Below, piece after piece: positions 8,125 through 15,711 of a stretch of DNA of 24,242 nucleotides; within the stretch, counting starts at the first letter, position 1, and every line of letters begins with the position of its first letter. A program made the position numbers and the translations under genes. The notes beneath the pieces are model-generated. The model had not been told where the DNA came from, did no database searches, and saw only the letters and a list, made by a program, of their open reading frames with translations. Origin of the DNA: a virus; IMG/VR virus record IMGVR_UViG_3300027856_000027, positions 1-24,242 of that record, one strand, 5' to 3'.

Positions 8125-8888
8125 TACACGCTACCTCCTGCCATGTTAAACCCTAAATTTGAAGTGTCAGGTGGTGTGGTGTTATTAGTTCCGAATAGAT
8201 TAGTAACATAATCTTGTACATCTTGATTGCCAGCTAATTTAGAGCCAATATCAAAAATATTACCTCTTCGTGCTGATGCTGCGTTCTCGCCTGCGATAGT
8301 TCCTGCTGCTTGTGTTGATCCACCACCAGTTATCAAGTCGGATATTTGTTGTGATGCGGTTTGTTCGACACCTACTTGCTGACCTGCAGTATTCTGCCCT
8401 ATATTTAATAGGTTTAGGATATCTTGTCGTTGCCTGTCAATTAGTGGTTGTGCTGCTAATGTTGCGTTATTTTGTAACTGCATCAACGTATCGCCAGCCG
8501 TTAATCTTCCTCTGGCTGCTGCGCTTTTATTTGTTTGTGTGTTTAGGTTGTCAAGACCTAGCTGAAACAAAGGGTTGTTTTGTGCGAATTGCGCCTGTGC
8601 GTTTGGATCGCCTAAAAAGCCAGCTAAATCTAAACCCTGCTGACCAACCTCCGCAAACGGAGTTAAAAAATCTTGTGATGCTTGAGCGCCTAAATCAACC
8701 CTATTTTGTGCGTCTTGAATAGCTGCCAATTGTTGCTTTGTTGCTCGCCTTGATGCTCGCTCGCCTTGACTACCGCCACCAGCAACAAGTCCGCCAATAG
8801 CTGCGCCTATAGCGCCGCCAACTGGACCACCTAAAGCTGCACCTGCTATTGGTGCTGCAATACCAGCTAAATTTTTTAAAAAACTCAT
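8124..8888 (-). CDS. Ejection-type protein with glycine-zipper first segment
   Basis: A 254-residue protein resembling podovirus DNA-transfer/internal proteins of the P22 gp7/gp14 kind. Residues 5-40 form a Gly/Ala-rich hydrophobic glycine-zipper stretch (AAPIAGAALGGPVGGAIGAA), suited to inserting into or crossing a membrane. The rest is Gln/Asn/Ala-rich helix with the motif NPLFQLGLDNLNTQTNKSAAARGRL, typical of phage proteins in this position. It is the first gene after a 90-base gap carrying a candidate promoter and has an AAAAGG ribosome binding site. It overlaps the next gene by a TAATG junction. The role is inferred from composition and order. Confidence 0.78.
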   Translation of the reverse strand: MSFLKNLAGIAAPIAGAALGGPVGGAIGAAIGGLVAGGGSQGERASRRATKQQLAAIQDAQNRVDLGAQASQDFLTPFAEVGQQGLDLAGFLGDPNAQAQFAQNNPLFQLGLDNLNTQTNKSAAARGRLTAGDTLMQLQNNATLAAQPLIDRQRQDILNLLNIGQNTAGQQVGVEQTASQQISDLITGGGSTQAAGTIAGENAASARRGNIFDIGSKLAGNQDVQDYVTNLFGTNNTTPPDTSNLGFNMAGGSV

Positions 8889-8949
8889 AAATAAAAACCT
8901 TTTTAGTTGTTATCTGCCATGAGTCCATAAAGGTTATTCAAGCAAATAT

Positions 8950-8977
8950 ATTATATCATTAATTTATAACATGTTAA
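8950..8977 (-). promoter_or_regulatory. Candidate sigma-70 promoter for the ejection/tailspike genes
   Basis: On the minus strand, TTAACA (8977-8972) and TATAAT (8955-8950) are separated by 16 bases. The -10 is perfect and the -35 differs from TTGACA at one position. The predicted start is near 8943, giving a leader of about 55 bases before the ATG at 8888. It lies in one of the few gaps of the late region. The AT-rich sequence raises the chance of a false hit. Confidence 0.55.
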
Positions 8978-8978
8978 A

Positions 8979-9320
8979 TCAAGTCTCTGTTTCTCGGCCA
9001 GATAGTGTAAAGTAAATACTATCTGGAGCGCTTGACTCTACATAAAGCTTGCCGCCGGGCGGGATAACTTGCCCGTCAATTCCTGCCCCTAAATCTATTT
9101 CGCCCCACACTACAATCCTGTACTTTATTTGCGGGTTATCTATACCCTCATCCTTTGGTACGATGTAAGCCCTGTAATACCTGTTTACAGTGCTAGTGTT
9201 TGTTGCTGTGAATGCGGTTATGATTGTGCCTCCGCCTCTTTCGGGCGATTGGTAAATCTCCTCTGGCTCATCAGCTATTGTATTTGCCGTCTTGCTAATT
9301 ATCTGTTTTGAAGTTGCCAT
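8979..9320 (-). CDS. Conserved phage structural-type protein, 113 residues
   Basis: A small protein predicted to be mostly beta strand, with a pattern seen in phage tail or connector clusters: TIITAFTATNTS (about 32-43), then RYYRAYIVP, GQVIPPGGKLYVESS (about 83-97) and a SGRET end. The N-terminal 25 residues look extended. I do not know its function. The order after the gp10-like gene suggests a tail or tail-accessory component. Its start ATG at 9320 overlaps the stop of the 434-residue gene (TAATG). It is the last gene before the promoter-bearing gap. Confidence 0.7.
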   Translation of the reverse strand: MATSKQIISKTANTIADEPEEIYQSPERGGGTIITAFTATNTSTVNRYYRAYIVPKDEGIDNPQIKYRIVVWGEIDLGAGIDGQVIPPGGKLYVESSAPDSIYFTLSGRETET

Positions 9321-10624
9321 TACCTTTGCTCCACAATGTAATAACTATCTATCTCGGCTGTCACGTTGGATGTTGATGTGTTGTTAGCCACTTCTAAATA
9401 GATATAATCATTCTGGTCTAGCGCTGTATTGATGTTTATCTCAAAAAAAGCCACATCTCGACCACCTACAAAACTATTTACTTGTCGCTGCTGAGTGAGT
9501 ATCACGTTAGCTGTTGATGTTGAATTGTCGAAATTCATTACCCGTAAAGCTAAAACATCATTCGCTGTTGAGTCTATAACAAACGATGCTATTATTTTGT
9601 ACTCTCTGGGCGTGTTGCCTAAATGCCTTAATTGTCCGGCGCTAGGGCTATCAAAGTGCTGTAATCCCTGCGTAGACCAACTGCCAGCGAGAAGTGCTAC
9701 AAATGTACTGGCGGCGCTTATGGTTGTGGTTGTTTCGGTTGACACGCCTATCGAGCCACCTTCAAAAGTATTCGGCATCCCGTTGTTATTTGACCATTTT
9801 GATGATAAATCACCAGCAGTCATATTAGGCGTTAAGTTCGTATCTGTAGCATCAAACACGCCACTTCGGGTTATAATGACACCATCAATTTCAACGGTTG
9901 ACGGATTTACGAACTGAGATGTATTAAAGTCAAAAAATGAAGCGCTTACTGGTAAGTCTATGTTCATGTTAGACCTAAACCTAGATGCCATAGAAAACCC
10001 AGATCCAGCTTTAAATAGCGAGTAAGCTCCATCGTCCAAGCTTCTTACTATAGATGTATCAATGAAAAAACCACCGAGCCATGCACCAGACAAAGTTAAC
10101 TCAGGTTTACCGCCAAACCTCCCAGTGCCAACCTCTAGGCCTTGCCTATATCCATTAATTTCGCCTAATGAAGTGCAATCGTTATAGTTAATACGGGCAA
10201 ATTCAAAAGCATCGAACCCTGTGGCTGATGTTAGGTCGTAAACTACAGAGCCCACCCCTGTTACTTCGATAGCGTAGTCTTTGCCGATTAAGTTACCCGA
10301 GCCACCAGAAGGAGACGTGAACATTGCATAATTAGGACTGCTAGAGGTTAATTTAGATAGATCGAAACTATACCCGGTTATAGTTAATCCTGTAGCTGGG
10401 ATTTCTATTGATTGGCTCCCCATATCAATAATGCCGTCAATAAAATACTGCTTAGAACTATCAAGTGTGCCAGCTAAATCAGATGCAGCTTTTACTATCA
10501 CTATATTATCTAAGTATTGCTCGTAAAGCTCAGCAAAATTAGATTTCACCTTCGTGAATGCATCGAAATAAGTATCGCCCTGCTTGGCGTTTGCTGCGCC
10601 TATATTTATAATTTCTTGAGCCAT
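9320..10624 (-). CDS. Tail-associated protein with virion-attachment motif, 434 residues
   Basis: Residues 4-35 carry a pattern (EIINIGAA, then QGDTYFDAFTKVKSNFAELYE) found at the start of many phage tail-fibre or needle-like proteins, where it is thought to mediate attachment. The middle (about 60-290) is beta-rich and looks like a short beta-helix or prism. The last 110 residues (KIIASFVIDSTANDVLALRV, then YIYLEVANNTS and AEIDSYYIVEQ) look like a jelly-roll-type end domain frequent in phage surface proteins. It may be a fibre, tail needle or minor spike; the sequence does not decide. The ATG at 10624 lies directly against the stop of the 97-residue gene. Confidence 0.75.
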   Translation of the reverse strand: MAQEIINIGAANAKQGDTYFDAFTKVKSNFAELYEQYLDNIVIVKAASDLAGTLDSSKQYFIDGIIDMGSQSIEIPATGLTITGYSFDLSKLTSSSPNYAMFTSPSGGSGNLIGKDYAIEVTGVGSVVYDLTSATGFDAFEFARINYNDCTSLGEINGYRQGLEVGTGRFGGKPELTLSGAWLGGFFIDTSIVRSLDDGAYSLFKAGSGFSMASRFRSNMNIDLPVSASFFDFNTSQFVNPSTVEIDGVIITRSGVFDATDTNLTPNMTAGDLSSKWSNNNGMPNTFEGGSIGVSTETTTTISAASTFVALLAGSWSTQGLQHFDSPSAGQLRHLGNTPREYKIIASFVIDSTANDVLALRVMNFDNSTSTANVILTQQRQVNSFVGGRDVAFFEININTALDQNDYIYLEVANNTSTSNVTAEIDSYYIVEQR

Positions 10625-10918
10625 TTAAACCTCTGTTTTATCTGTTGTTTGCTCAGCGCTATCAATTGTAAACCCTGTTGTGTCGATGGTTACAGGTATT
10701 CCGCTGCCTATTTGCTGCCTAATATCGAATAGCTTGGATAGTGTATGACCTATCGGCTCATTACTATTTGCCGTTGCAAAGTAATCCTCTCCTGCTCCCG
10801 TTCTTTTCCATAACTGAAAAACAATAAAGCGTAATTCTTTTAGAAAGTTAAACAAGCCGCTTTCTTTTATGTCTGGAAGCAACGCCTGTTCTGGCGGGTT
10901 TACACGATTAAAAGCCAT
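10625..10918 (-). CDS. Conserved small phage protein of the connector region, 97 residues
   Basis: The pattern NPPEQALLPDIKESGLFNFL, then LRFIVFQLWKRTGAGED, is one I associate with small proteins near podovirus tail genes, but no function is known to me. It is helical for the first 45 residues, then polar. The start ATG at 10918 overlaps the stop of the gp10-like gene by one base, and it directly abuts the 434-residue gene. Co-translation within the tail-assembly block is likely. Confidence 0.68.
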   Translation of the reverse strand: MAFNRVNPPEQALLPDIKESGLFNFLKELRFIVFQLWKRTGAGEDYFATANSNEPIGHTLSKLFDIRQQIGSGIPVTIDTTGFTIDSAEQTTDKTEV

Positions 10919-12333
10919 TATCTGCCTACCGTTTTAACGTCAATAGCTGCGCCTGATATGGCTAAAGGTACTGGGTCCGACAATGTAATTCTGAATACAA
11001 AGCTTTCTCCGCTTATAATTTGATATAGCTCGCACCTTAATGTGTGATCGCCTAATCTACCAAGCTCAACCCACGCAGAATGAGCGTATGACCTGCCACC
11101 GTCTACGGATGTTTCAATCATAACCCTTGGGTTTTCCCCTTGGCCTGTTATTAATCCAACTCCAGCTTCCACGAAAAGCTCTAGGCGGGACATTTTTATT
11201 CTTTGCCCTTTAATGCCTAACGATTCACCAGTAATGGTTCCTGTTATTCTTTCCCTGATAATAACATCAGAGTCTTGTGTATATGAGTCTAAGTCTAAAA
11301 CCAGCCATTTACCGCCGCTTGCAACATAGTTCTCGCCGTAAACGTTTATTGCGCTTGTTGCTGAATAAGCACTACTTAATGTTGTCGAGCTTAAATTAAA
11401 CCAACCTTGAGTACCTAAAGCGCTGTTTATCACATAAGTCCTATTGGCTGTCGGGAATGTTATCGCGTAGAAGTCCTGCCCTTGTATTGTTAATGTAAAA
11501 CCTATCGCATCGTCAATCTTGCCTGCTCGCTCCATAAAATTAGATAAAGAATCGTCGCTAACTTTTTCTTCTGAGTTTCCACGAATTCTATAGATTGATT
11601 TATCATCACCAAGCCAGTAAACATAATTATCTGTATTAGCTACTGAATGAATAGCAGCAAGACCTATATTCTTTTGTTGTCCATCAACTCTATCAATCGG
11701 CGGGCTACCTACTCCAGAGTTATACCACGGCTCTAATGTCTCAACTCCGAATCTATAAACAGTCTGGTTGAAAGGGTAATCTCTAACTAGGTTATCAGGA
11801 TTAGATTCCGCGCCTATCCCATCCAGGCCAGACACATCAAACGGGTCTCCCGTCGCAGACATAAAGCTCAAATATGGCGTTGTGTATATAAACTGATTAT
11901 TGATAATCCCGACAGATATAACACCAACTAAATTAATGTTAGTGTTTTCTTGAAAGTCATTGGTGCTAGCTGAATACACGTAAACTTTATCTGAGACTAT
12001 AACTAAATTATCCCCATCGTTTGCGAATATGCATCTATCTCCACCAGTTACAAAGCCTTTTTGCGCGTGCGAACCGCTTGAGTCCACTCTGTATAATGAG
12101 TTACCTACAACTCTATAGGCTATACCATTCATAACACAAGCGCCGCGTTCATTATCGCCTTGAACTTCGCTCCTTAGTATTTGACCGGGGAATGATTGCA
12201 AGCTAGTTTGGTCTTTGCTGTATTCATTAATTTGCAAATACATATTAGTAGTGCGCTGCGTTGATACAGGTCTGGACCTGTTCTCATGAGTGCCGCCAAC
12301 TACATTAAATGGTATTGTTTGGAATCTAGACAT
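10918..12333 (-). CDS. P22 gp10-like packaged-DNA stabilisation / head-closure protein
   Basis: A 471-residue protein matching the phage stabilisation family typified by P22 gp10, a tail hub that plugs the portal after packaging. The first segment (RFQTIPFNVVGGTHENRSRP, then TTNMYLQIN) has the family's usual N-terminal layout, close to P22 gp10 in length. The body is a series of beta-propeller-like strands (VMNGIAYRVVGNSLYRVDSSG, YVYWLGDDKSIYRI, FYAITFPTANRTYVINS). The last 150 residues form a beta domain with MSRLELFVEAGVG and MIETSVDGGRSY. It sits immediately after the adaptor gene, as expected for stepwise tail assembly, and overlaps it by one base. Confidence 0.88.
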   Translation of the reverse strand: MSRFQTIPFNVVGGTHENRSRPVSTQRTTNMYLQINEYSKDQTSLQSFPGQILRSEVQGDNERGACVMNGIAYRVVGNSLYRVDSSGSHAQKGFVTGGDRCIFANDGDNLVIVSDKVYVYSASTNDFQENTNINLVGVISVGIINNQFIYTTPYLSFMSATGDPFDVSGLDGIGAESNPDNLVRDYPFNQTVYRFGVETLEPWYNSGVGSPPIDRVDGQQKNIGLAAIHSVANTDNYVYWLGDDKSIYRIRGNSEEKVSDDSLSNFMERAGKIDDAIGFTLTIQGQDFYAITFPTANRTYVINSALGTQGWFNLSSTTLSSAYSATSAINVYGENYVASGGKWLVLDLDSYTQDSDVIIRERITGTITGESLGIKGQRIKMSRLELFVEAGVGLITGQGENPRVMIETSVDGGRSYAHSAWVELGRLGDHTLRCELYQIISGESFVFRITLSDPVPLAISGAAIDVKTVGR

Positions 12334-12956
12334 TAAGGTTTAGCTCCATTAATGCTCATTGACATCGACGGGCCGTATCTTGCTTTTTTATCTGACTTAT
12401 TAGCGCCCTTTATAGCGTCTTGGAATTTGCCAGCATACTTAATCGCATCTTCTGTGTCTTCTGACCACAAGAATAATTGATGTAAAACCCCATAAAGGTA
12501 GATATTAGGATAACCGAGCATCAAAGAGTTAGTTTGATTTGCCTCTGTTAACGGGTCTGGCTTTTTATAGTATTGTATTTGAATCGTATAAGCAGAGTCT
12601 GGGACTCTATCGAATTCTAGCTCAGTACCTACAACAGTAAAAAATCTAGGCTGGCCATTTGTTATCTGCCTAATTAATTGCTCTGGAGCTTGAAATACCA
12701 CGTCACAATAGCCGTTACCTGTTTCTAATTGAACGCTTCTAGCTTTTTCAAAATTAGGAGGTAGCGCTAAATATCTAGCGTCCGCTGATGCCGTAGAAAC
12801 CGTTTCTGTCTCTCTTATGCGTAATTGCGTTTGAGCGTTGTTAAACATTTCGTATTCAGCAAGCGCAATAAAGTCGGGGATTAAGTCTAATATATCTTTT
12901 CTGTGGCTCCACTTAATAATAGAACCCACTAAATCATCATAACTTGCTAGTGCCAT
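12333..12956 (-). CDS. Head-tail adaptor protein (SU10 adaptor-like)
   Basis: A 207-residue protein with the layout of phage head-tail adaptors that bind under the portal. The first 60 residues are helical (YDDLVGSIIKWSHR, then DFIALAEYEMFNN). Next comes the recognisable YLALPPNFEKARSVQLE block (about 67-83), a central beta region (FFTVVGTELEFDRVP, then YTIQIQYYKKPDPL) and a final helix region (YLYGVLHQLFLWSEDTEDA). It occupies the P22 gp4 slot between head proteins and the gp10-like protein, but does not look like the gp4 fold's usual sequence. Its start ATG at 12956 overlaps the stop of the preceding gene. Confidence is high for an adaptor role. Confidence 0.82.
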   Translation of the reverse strand: MALASYDDLVGSIIKWSHRKDILDLIPDFIALAEYEMFNNAQTQLRIRETETVSTASADARYLALPPNFEKARSVQLETGNGYCDVVFQAPEQLIRQITNGQPRFFTVVGTELEFDRVPDSAYTIQIQYYKKPDPLTEANQTNSLMLGYPNIYLYGVLHQLFLWSEDTEDAIKYAGKFQDAIKGANKSDKKARYGPSMSMSINGAKP

Positions 12957-13282
12957 TAGATAACGCCTTGTTTAGTTCTTAATTTATTCCACTCTGGAGA
13001 ATTTAACTTACTAAGTAAAAACTTTCTGTTTTGTACGTCTAAAGGGTTTGGGTTATCTGCCCCTTTAGCTTTTAGTTCTTCCGTCCACTGCACAATAACA
13101 ATAGGCGGGATAGATGCCATGCGATGCCAATCACCCTTAAAGCCTTGACCGTTAGTGTCCTCAAACTTTTTATTATGCTCTAAGAAAGGCTTAACGTCTT
13201 GGGTTTGATAAACTTTAATCTTGCCGTTATCGTCTTTAGAGTATTTCTCTATAATTCCAGTTTGTGCATCTATATCGTACAT
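12956..13282 (-). CDS. Conserved head-region protein, 108 residues
   Basis: The sequence has an N-terminal beta-like part (YDIDAQTGIIEKYSKDDNGK) and a helical C-terminal half with HRMASIPPIVIVQWTEEL (about 53-70) and NRKFLLSKLNSPEWNKLRT. The ASIP-x-x-V-x-x-QW block is common in small proteins that follow the capsid gene in podovirus head operons; their role is not established. Its ATG at 13282 directly follows the TAA of the 51-residue gene, and its stop overlaps the adaptor start. Completion or stabilisation of the head is a guess from position. Confidence 0.68.
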   Translation of the reverse strand: MYDIDAQTGIIEKYSKDDNGKIKVYQTQDVKPFLEHNKKFEDTNGQGFKGDWHRMASIPPIVIVQWTEELKAKGADNPNPLDVQNRKFLLSKLNSPEWNKLRTKQGVI

Positions 13283-13438
13283 TTAAACGGCCTTTGCTTT
13301 TTTGAAAATATCGTATTCTTTCTGTGAGCAAGTGAACTCTTCGCCTTTTTTAACCATGCCTTTATCGGTACAGAGGCTTTTAAGTGCTACTGCTTTTTTG
13401 CTGGTAGCTTTTTTTGGCTTTGCTTTTTCTTCTGTCAT
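13283..13438 (-). CDS. Lys-rich small head-region protein, 51 residues
   Basis: A short gene from ATG at 13438-13436 to TAA at 13285-13283, which abuts the next ATG. An AGGTGA ribosome binding site sits about 4 bases ahead of the start. The product starts MTEEKAKPKKATSKK, a strongly basic arm, and continues ALKSLCTDKGMVKKGEEFTC, resembling the small FluMu-like N-terminal module proteins of phage head operons. It has two cysteines and no membrane segment. The basic tail could bind DNA or the capsid interior. It fills the only large gap after the major capsid gene, and the codon spacing makes it a convincing gene. Confidence 0.75.
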   Translation of the reverse strand: MTEEKAKPKKATSKKAVALKSLCTDKGMVKKGEEFTCSQKEYDIFKKAKAV

Positions 13439-13458
13439 AAATCACCTGTAAAATTAAT

Positions 13459-13474
13459 GGGGAATCCTTTCCCC
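13459..13474 (-). terminator. Hairpin after the major capsid gene (attenuator or processing site)
   Basis: A perfect 6-bp GC-rich stem, GGGGAA (13459-13464) with TTCCCC (13469-13474), closes a 4-base loop 10 bases past the capsid stop on the minus strand. It is followed on that strand by ATTAATTTTA, a broken T-tract. It could be a leaky terminator or an RNA-end stabiliser that lets the capsid gene be expressed above downstream genes. Confidence 0.5.
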
Positions 13475-13483
13475 TGTATTGTT

Positions 13484-14440
13484 TTATGCTGTGAGATCAG
13501 CCACGATGCCGCTTGATTTTTCATTTTTAGCGGTAAGCGTATATTCAGAAAGTAATTGAACGCGATCTGAATCGCCCGTTTTAGCTAATGGCGTTTCTTG
13601 GAAATCAGCCAAGGTTGATAAGCACCACATATCCATCTGAAGAACAAGCATTGAGTCTTGAACTTGAAAACGGTTAGGAATGACAGCTAACGAGCCAAAA
13701 TCAGATACATAAATATCAATAGCTGTGTTAACTGTAGCTGCGTTACCGTCTACAGTACGCTGAGCCGCGCCTGCAGTGCCGCCATTAACGATGCTAGACA
13801 TAGCCTGTTTAATAGTAGAGCCAACCATGATAGTGTCCGGCTCGCCACCTTCATCCCAACATGAAGCAAGAACAGTTTTTAGTTGTGACTCAGCAAACGA
13901 GCGAGGAGTACCAGCAGTACGGGTATCACTACCATCGCCAGTAGGAGCAACGCCACTAGCACCAAGATCAACGTTAGTTGCTAACCATGATTCAATACCC
14001 GCAGCTTTACGCGCTACAGATTCAGATCCGGTTGCTTTTGCTTTATTAGCAAGAATAACCTTTTCCATATCTCGTTTAAGTTCTTTAGTTTTAAGCATGA
14101 CTTGATATTCCATCTCATCACCACGACCAGCACTTTGAACTTGTCGCTGCGTGCGTGTAACGCGAGGGACTTTATCAGAAATTTGCGTTTGATTATCTAA
14201 GCGCACGGTAGCTGTTGACGCTGTAGTTGTAGCGTCGTTGCCTTCAATTTGAGCGTTATTATCATCAGCCGCAGCTAAATCTTGAGTTTGCCATTCGTGT
14301 TTAGTTCCTGTAGCTGTATCACGAGCAATACCAGAAATAAACGGGGTTTGTGTTGGTGCAATATTATAAATATTATCGATTAAATCTTCACGATTACCTA
14401 TCGCATCGTATGTACTTACTGTATTAGCTGGAGTAGTCAT
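13484..14440 (-). CDS. Major capsid protein (DUF5309/SU10-like HK97 fold)
   Basis: A 318-residue capsid subunit. The first 45 residues (NTVSTYDAIGNREDLIDNIY, then PTQTPFISGIARD) and the following TKHEWQTQDL match the start of SU10-like/DUF5309 capsid proteins. The middle holds the long helix (EYQVMLKTKELKRDMEKVIL, about 92-111) followed by AAGIESWLATNV (about 127-138), a diagnostic turn in this family. The C-terminal half has FAESQLKTVLASCWDEGGEPD and the P-domain strands VSDFGSLAVIPNRF and DSMLVLQMDMWCLS. The length is normal for this group, with no obvious insertion domain. The scaffold gene lies just upstream with a 2-base gap. Confidence 0.92.
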   Translation of the reverse strand: MTTPANTVSTYDAIGNREDLIDNIYNIAPTQTPFISGIARDTATGTKHEWQTQDLAAADDNNAQIEGNDATTTASTATVRLDNQTQISDKVPRVTRTQRQVQSAGRGDEMEYQVMLKTKELKRDMEKVILANKAKATGSESVARKAAGIESWLATNVDLGASGVAPTGDGSDTRTAGTPRSFAESQLKTVLASCWDEGGEPDTIMVGSTIKQAMSSIVNGGTAGAAQRTVDGNAATVNTAIDIYVSDFGSLAVIPNRFQVQDSMLVLQMDMWCLSTLADFQETPLAKTGDSDRVQLLSEYTLTAKNEKSSGIVADLTA

Positions 14441-14442
14441 AA

Positions 14443-15399
14443 TTAATTACCTTTATTTTGTCGTTGAAGTTTACGTAGAAGCAAAAAGTCCTTGTCACTG
14501 CCTGTTTTATTAAATCGCTCTTGAACTTTTTTTATATCACTTACTAACGTTGCCTGCGCTTGCGCTTTTGGTTTTGTACTTACTGGAGCTTTTCGAACTC
14601 GCTTCTCAACTATCGCCTTTTTAATATTGGTAGCCTTAAATCGTGCCGCATCAATCACCGCTTGAGCCAATAAAGAGCTGGAATTAACCTTACTCACTTG
14701 CTCTTGCGTAAAGCCATTATCAGTGTAGTAATCAGTTAAAGCCTTCATATCGTTCTGATATGCTTCTGTCGCTTTACCGTCATTTAACCACTGAGGATTG
14801 GCCTTGATTAACTTGGCTTGCTCTTCTTGTACATTGACATTAGAAGTAGGCGTGGCATTTTTCTTGGCTTCCTTTAAAAGCTCTTTGCGCTTGCTTTGTT
14901 TCTCAATGTGTTCAATGTATTTCTCTGGCTCGTACTCTCGCATCTCTTGGATTTGCTCGTCAGATAATGACTCCTCACTTATCATCGCTTCTAATGTTAA
15001 TAGTTGCTCCGATAATTTAGATTGCTTACCTGCTAAAGCTTCGCGTTCAGCTTCAAATTCTTTTCTGCTGTCGGCTAATTCCTGAGTTTTACGAGTATAA
15101 TCAGCCTGCATTAAGCCGTTAGATTTCCACTCTTTAAGTTGGTCTGAGCTTACTTCTTCACCATCAAGTTCATAGTAAAGAAGGTCTGTTTCCTCGCTTT
15201 GAGTTTCTTCTTCCGTTGCTGATTCTTCAATTTCCGATGTAGATTCTTCATGAGTTACCCCTTCTGTTTCTACTTCTTCCATTGGAGCGCTATCTTCTAG
15301 CACATCGACCGCCTCAACAGGTAATGGTTGCTCGGTTGAGTCCGTACCTGCTCTAGCTTCTTTTCTTGCGTTTAAATAATTCTGTTCTGCTGTGTTCAT
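14443..15399 (-). CDS. Capsid scaffolding protein
   Basis: A 318-residue, highly charged helical protein lying between the portal region and the capsid gene, the usual scaffold position. Residues 24-72 are very acidic (Glu/Ser/Thr-rich). Residues 75-105 contain YYELDGEEVSSDQLKEWKSN and ADYTRKTQELAD, the marker block of phage scaffolds. A long coiled-coil region follows (about 105-185). A basic C-terminal end (KKAIVEKRVRKAPVSTKPKA, then LLLRKLQRQNKGN) is the likely coat-binding part. The start ATG at 15399 has an AAGGA 7 bases upstream. No protease domain is visible, so the scaffold is probably removed by release rather than self-cleavage; that is inference. Confidence 0.88.
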   Translation of the reverse strand: MNTAEQNYLNARKEARAGTDSTEQPLPVEAVDVLEDSAPMEEVETEGVTHEESTSEIEESATEEETQSEETDLLYYELDGEEVSSDQLKEWKSNGLMQADYTRKTQELADSRKEFEAEREALAGKQSKLSEQLLTLEAMISEESLSDEQIQEMREYEPEKYIEHIEKQSKRKELLKEAKKNATPTSNVNVQEEQAKLIKANPQWLNDGKATEAYQNDMKALTDYYTDNGFTQEQVSKVNSSSLLAQAVIDAARFKATNIKKAIVEKRVRKAPVSTKPKAQAQATLVSDIKKVQERFNKTGSDKDFLLLRKLQRQNKGN

Positions 15400-15423
15400 G
15401 TGAGTCCTTAATGGTTGTTCACG

Positions 15424-15711
15424 TTAAATTACATTTCTAAGGTGTTTCTTTGCTCTTTCCATTAAAGTTAAGTTGGCTGTCTTGCCATCCTTAATCGCTT
15501 TAGTGAATTTATCTAAAAACTTATTTAATACCTGTGATTGTTGCCACGCATCTAAACGCTCTTTATCGTCATCTAAACTAGTGCTCTCAAACTTGTTTAG
15601 TAAGTCACCACGCAGAGAGATGATAAACTCCTGTATTAATGGATCGTTAAGTAGCTGGTCTGCACGTTGAGCTTTTTGTATAGTGTTTTTTAAATCAGTT
15701 TCGCTTTTCAT
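15424..15711 (-). CDS. Small helical head protein between portal and scaffold, 95 residues
   Basis: An all-helical protein with ADQLLNDPLIQEFIISLRGD (about 17-36) followed by a charged stretch and a helix around LNKFLDKFTKAIKDGKTANL. This layout is typical of small proteins encoded between portal and scaffold in podovirus-like head operons; function is unknown to me. Its ATG at 15711 overlaps the stop of the portal gene by one base, suggesting coupled translation. Confidence 0.7.
   Translation of the reverse strand: MKSETDLKNTIQKAQRADQLLNDPLIQEFIISLRGDLLNKFESTSLDDDKERLDAWQQSQVLNKFLDKFTKAIKDGKTANLTLMERAKKHLRNVI

Noticed and set aside
8312-8722. Plus-strand frame of 136 codons opposite the glycine-zipper ejection gene
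   Set aside because: It is an antisense shadow with a low-complexity Leu/Val/Arg translation and no ribosome binding site.
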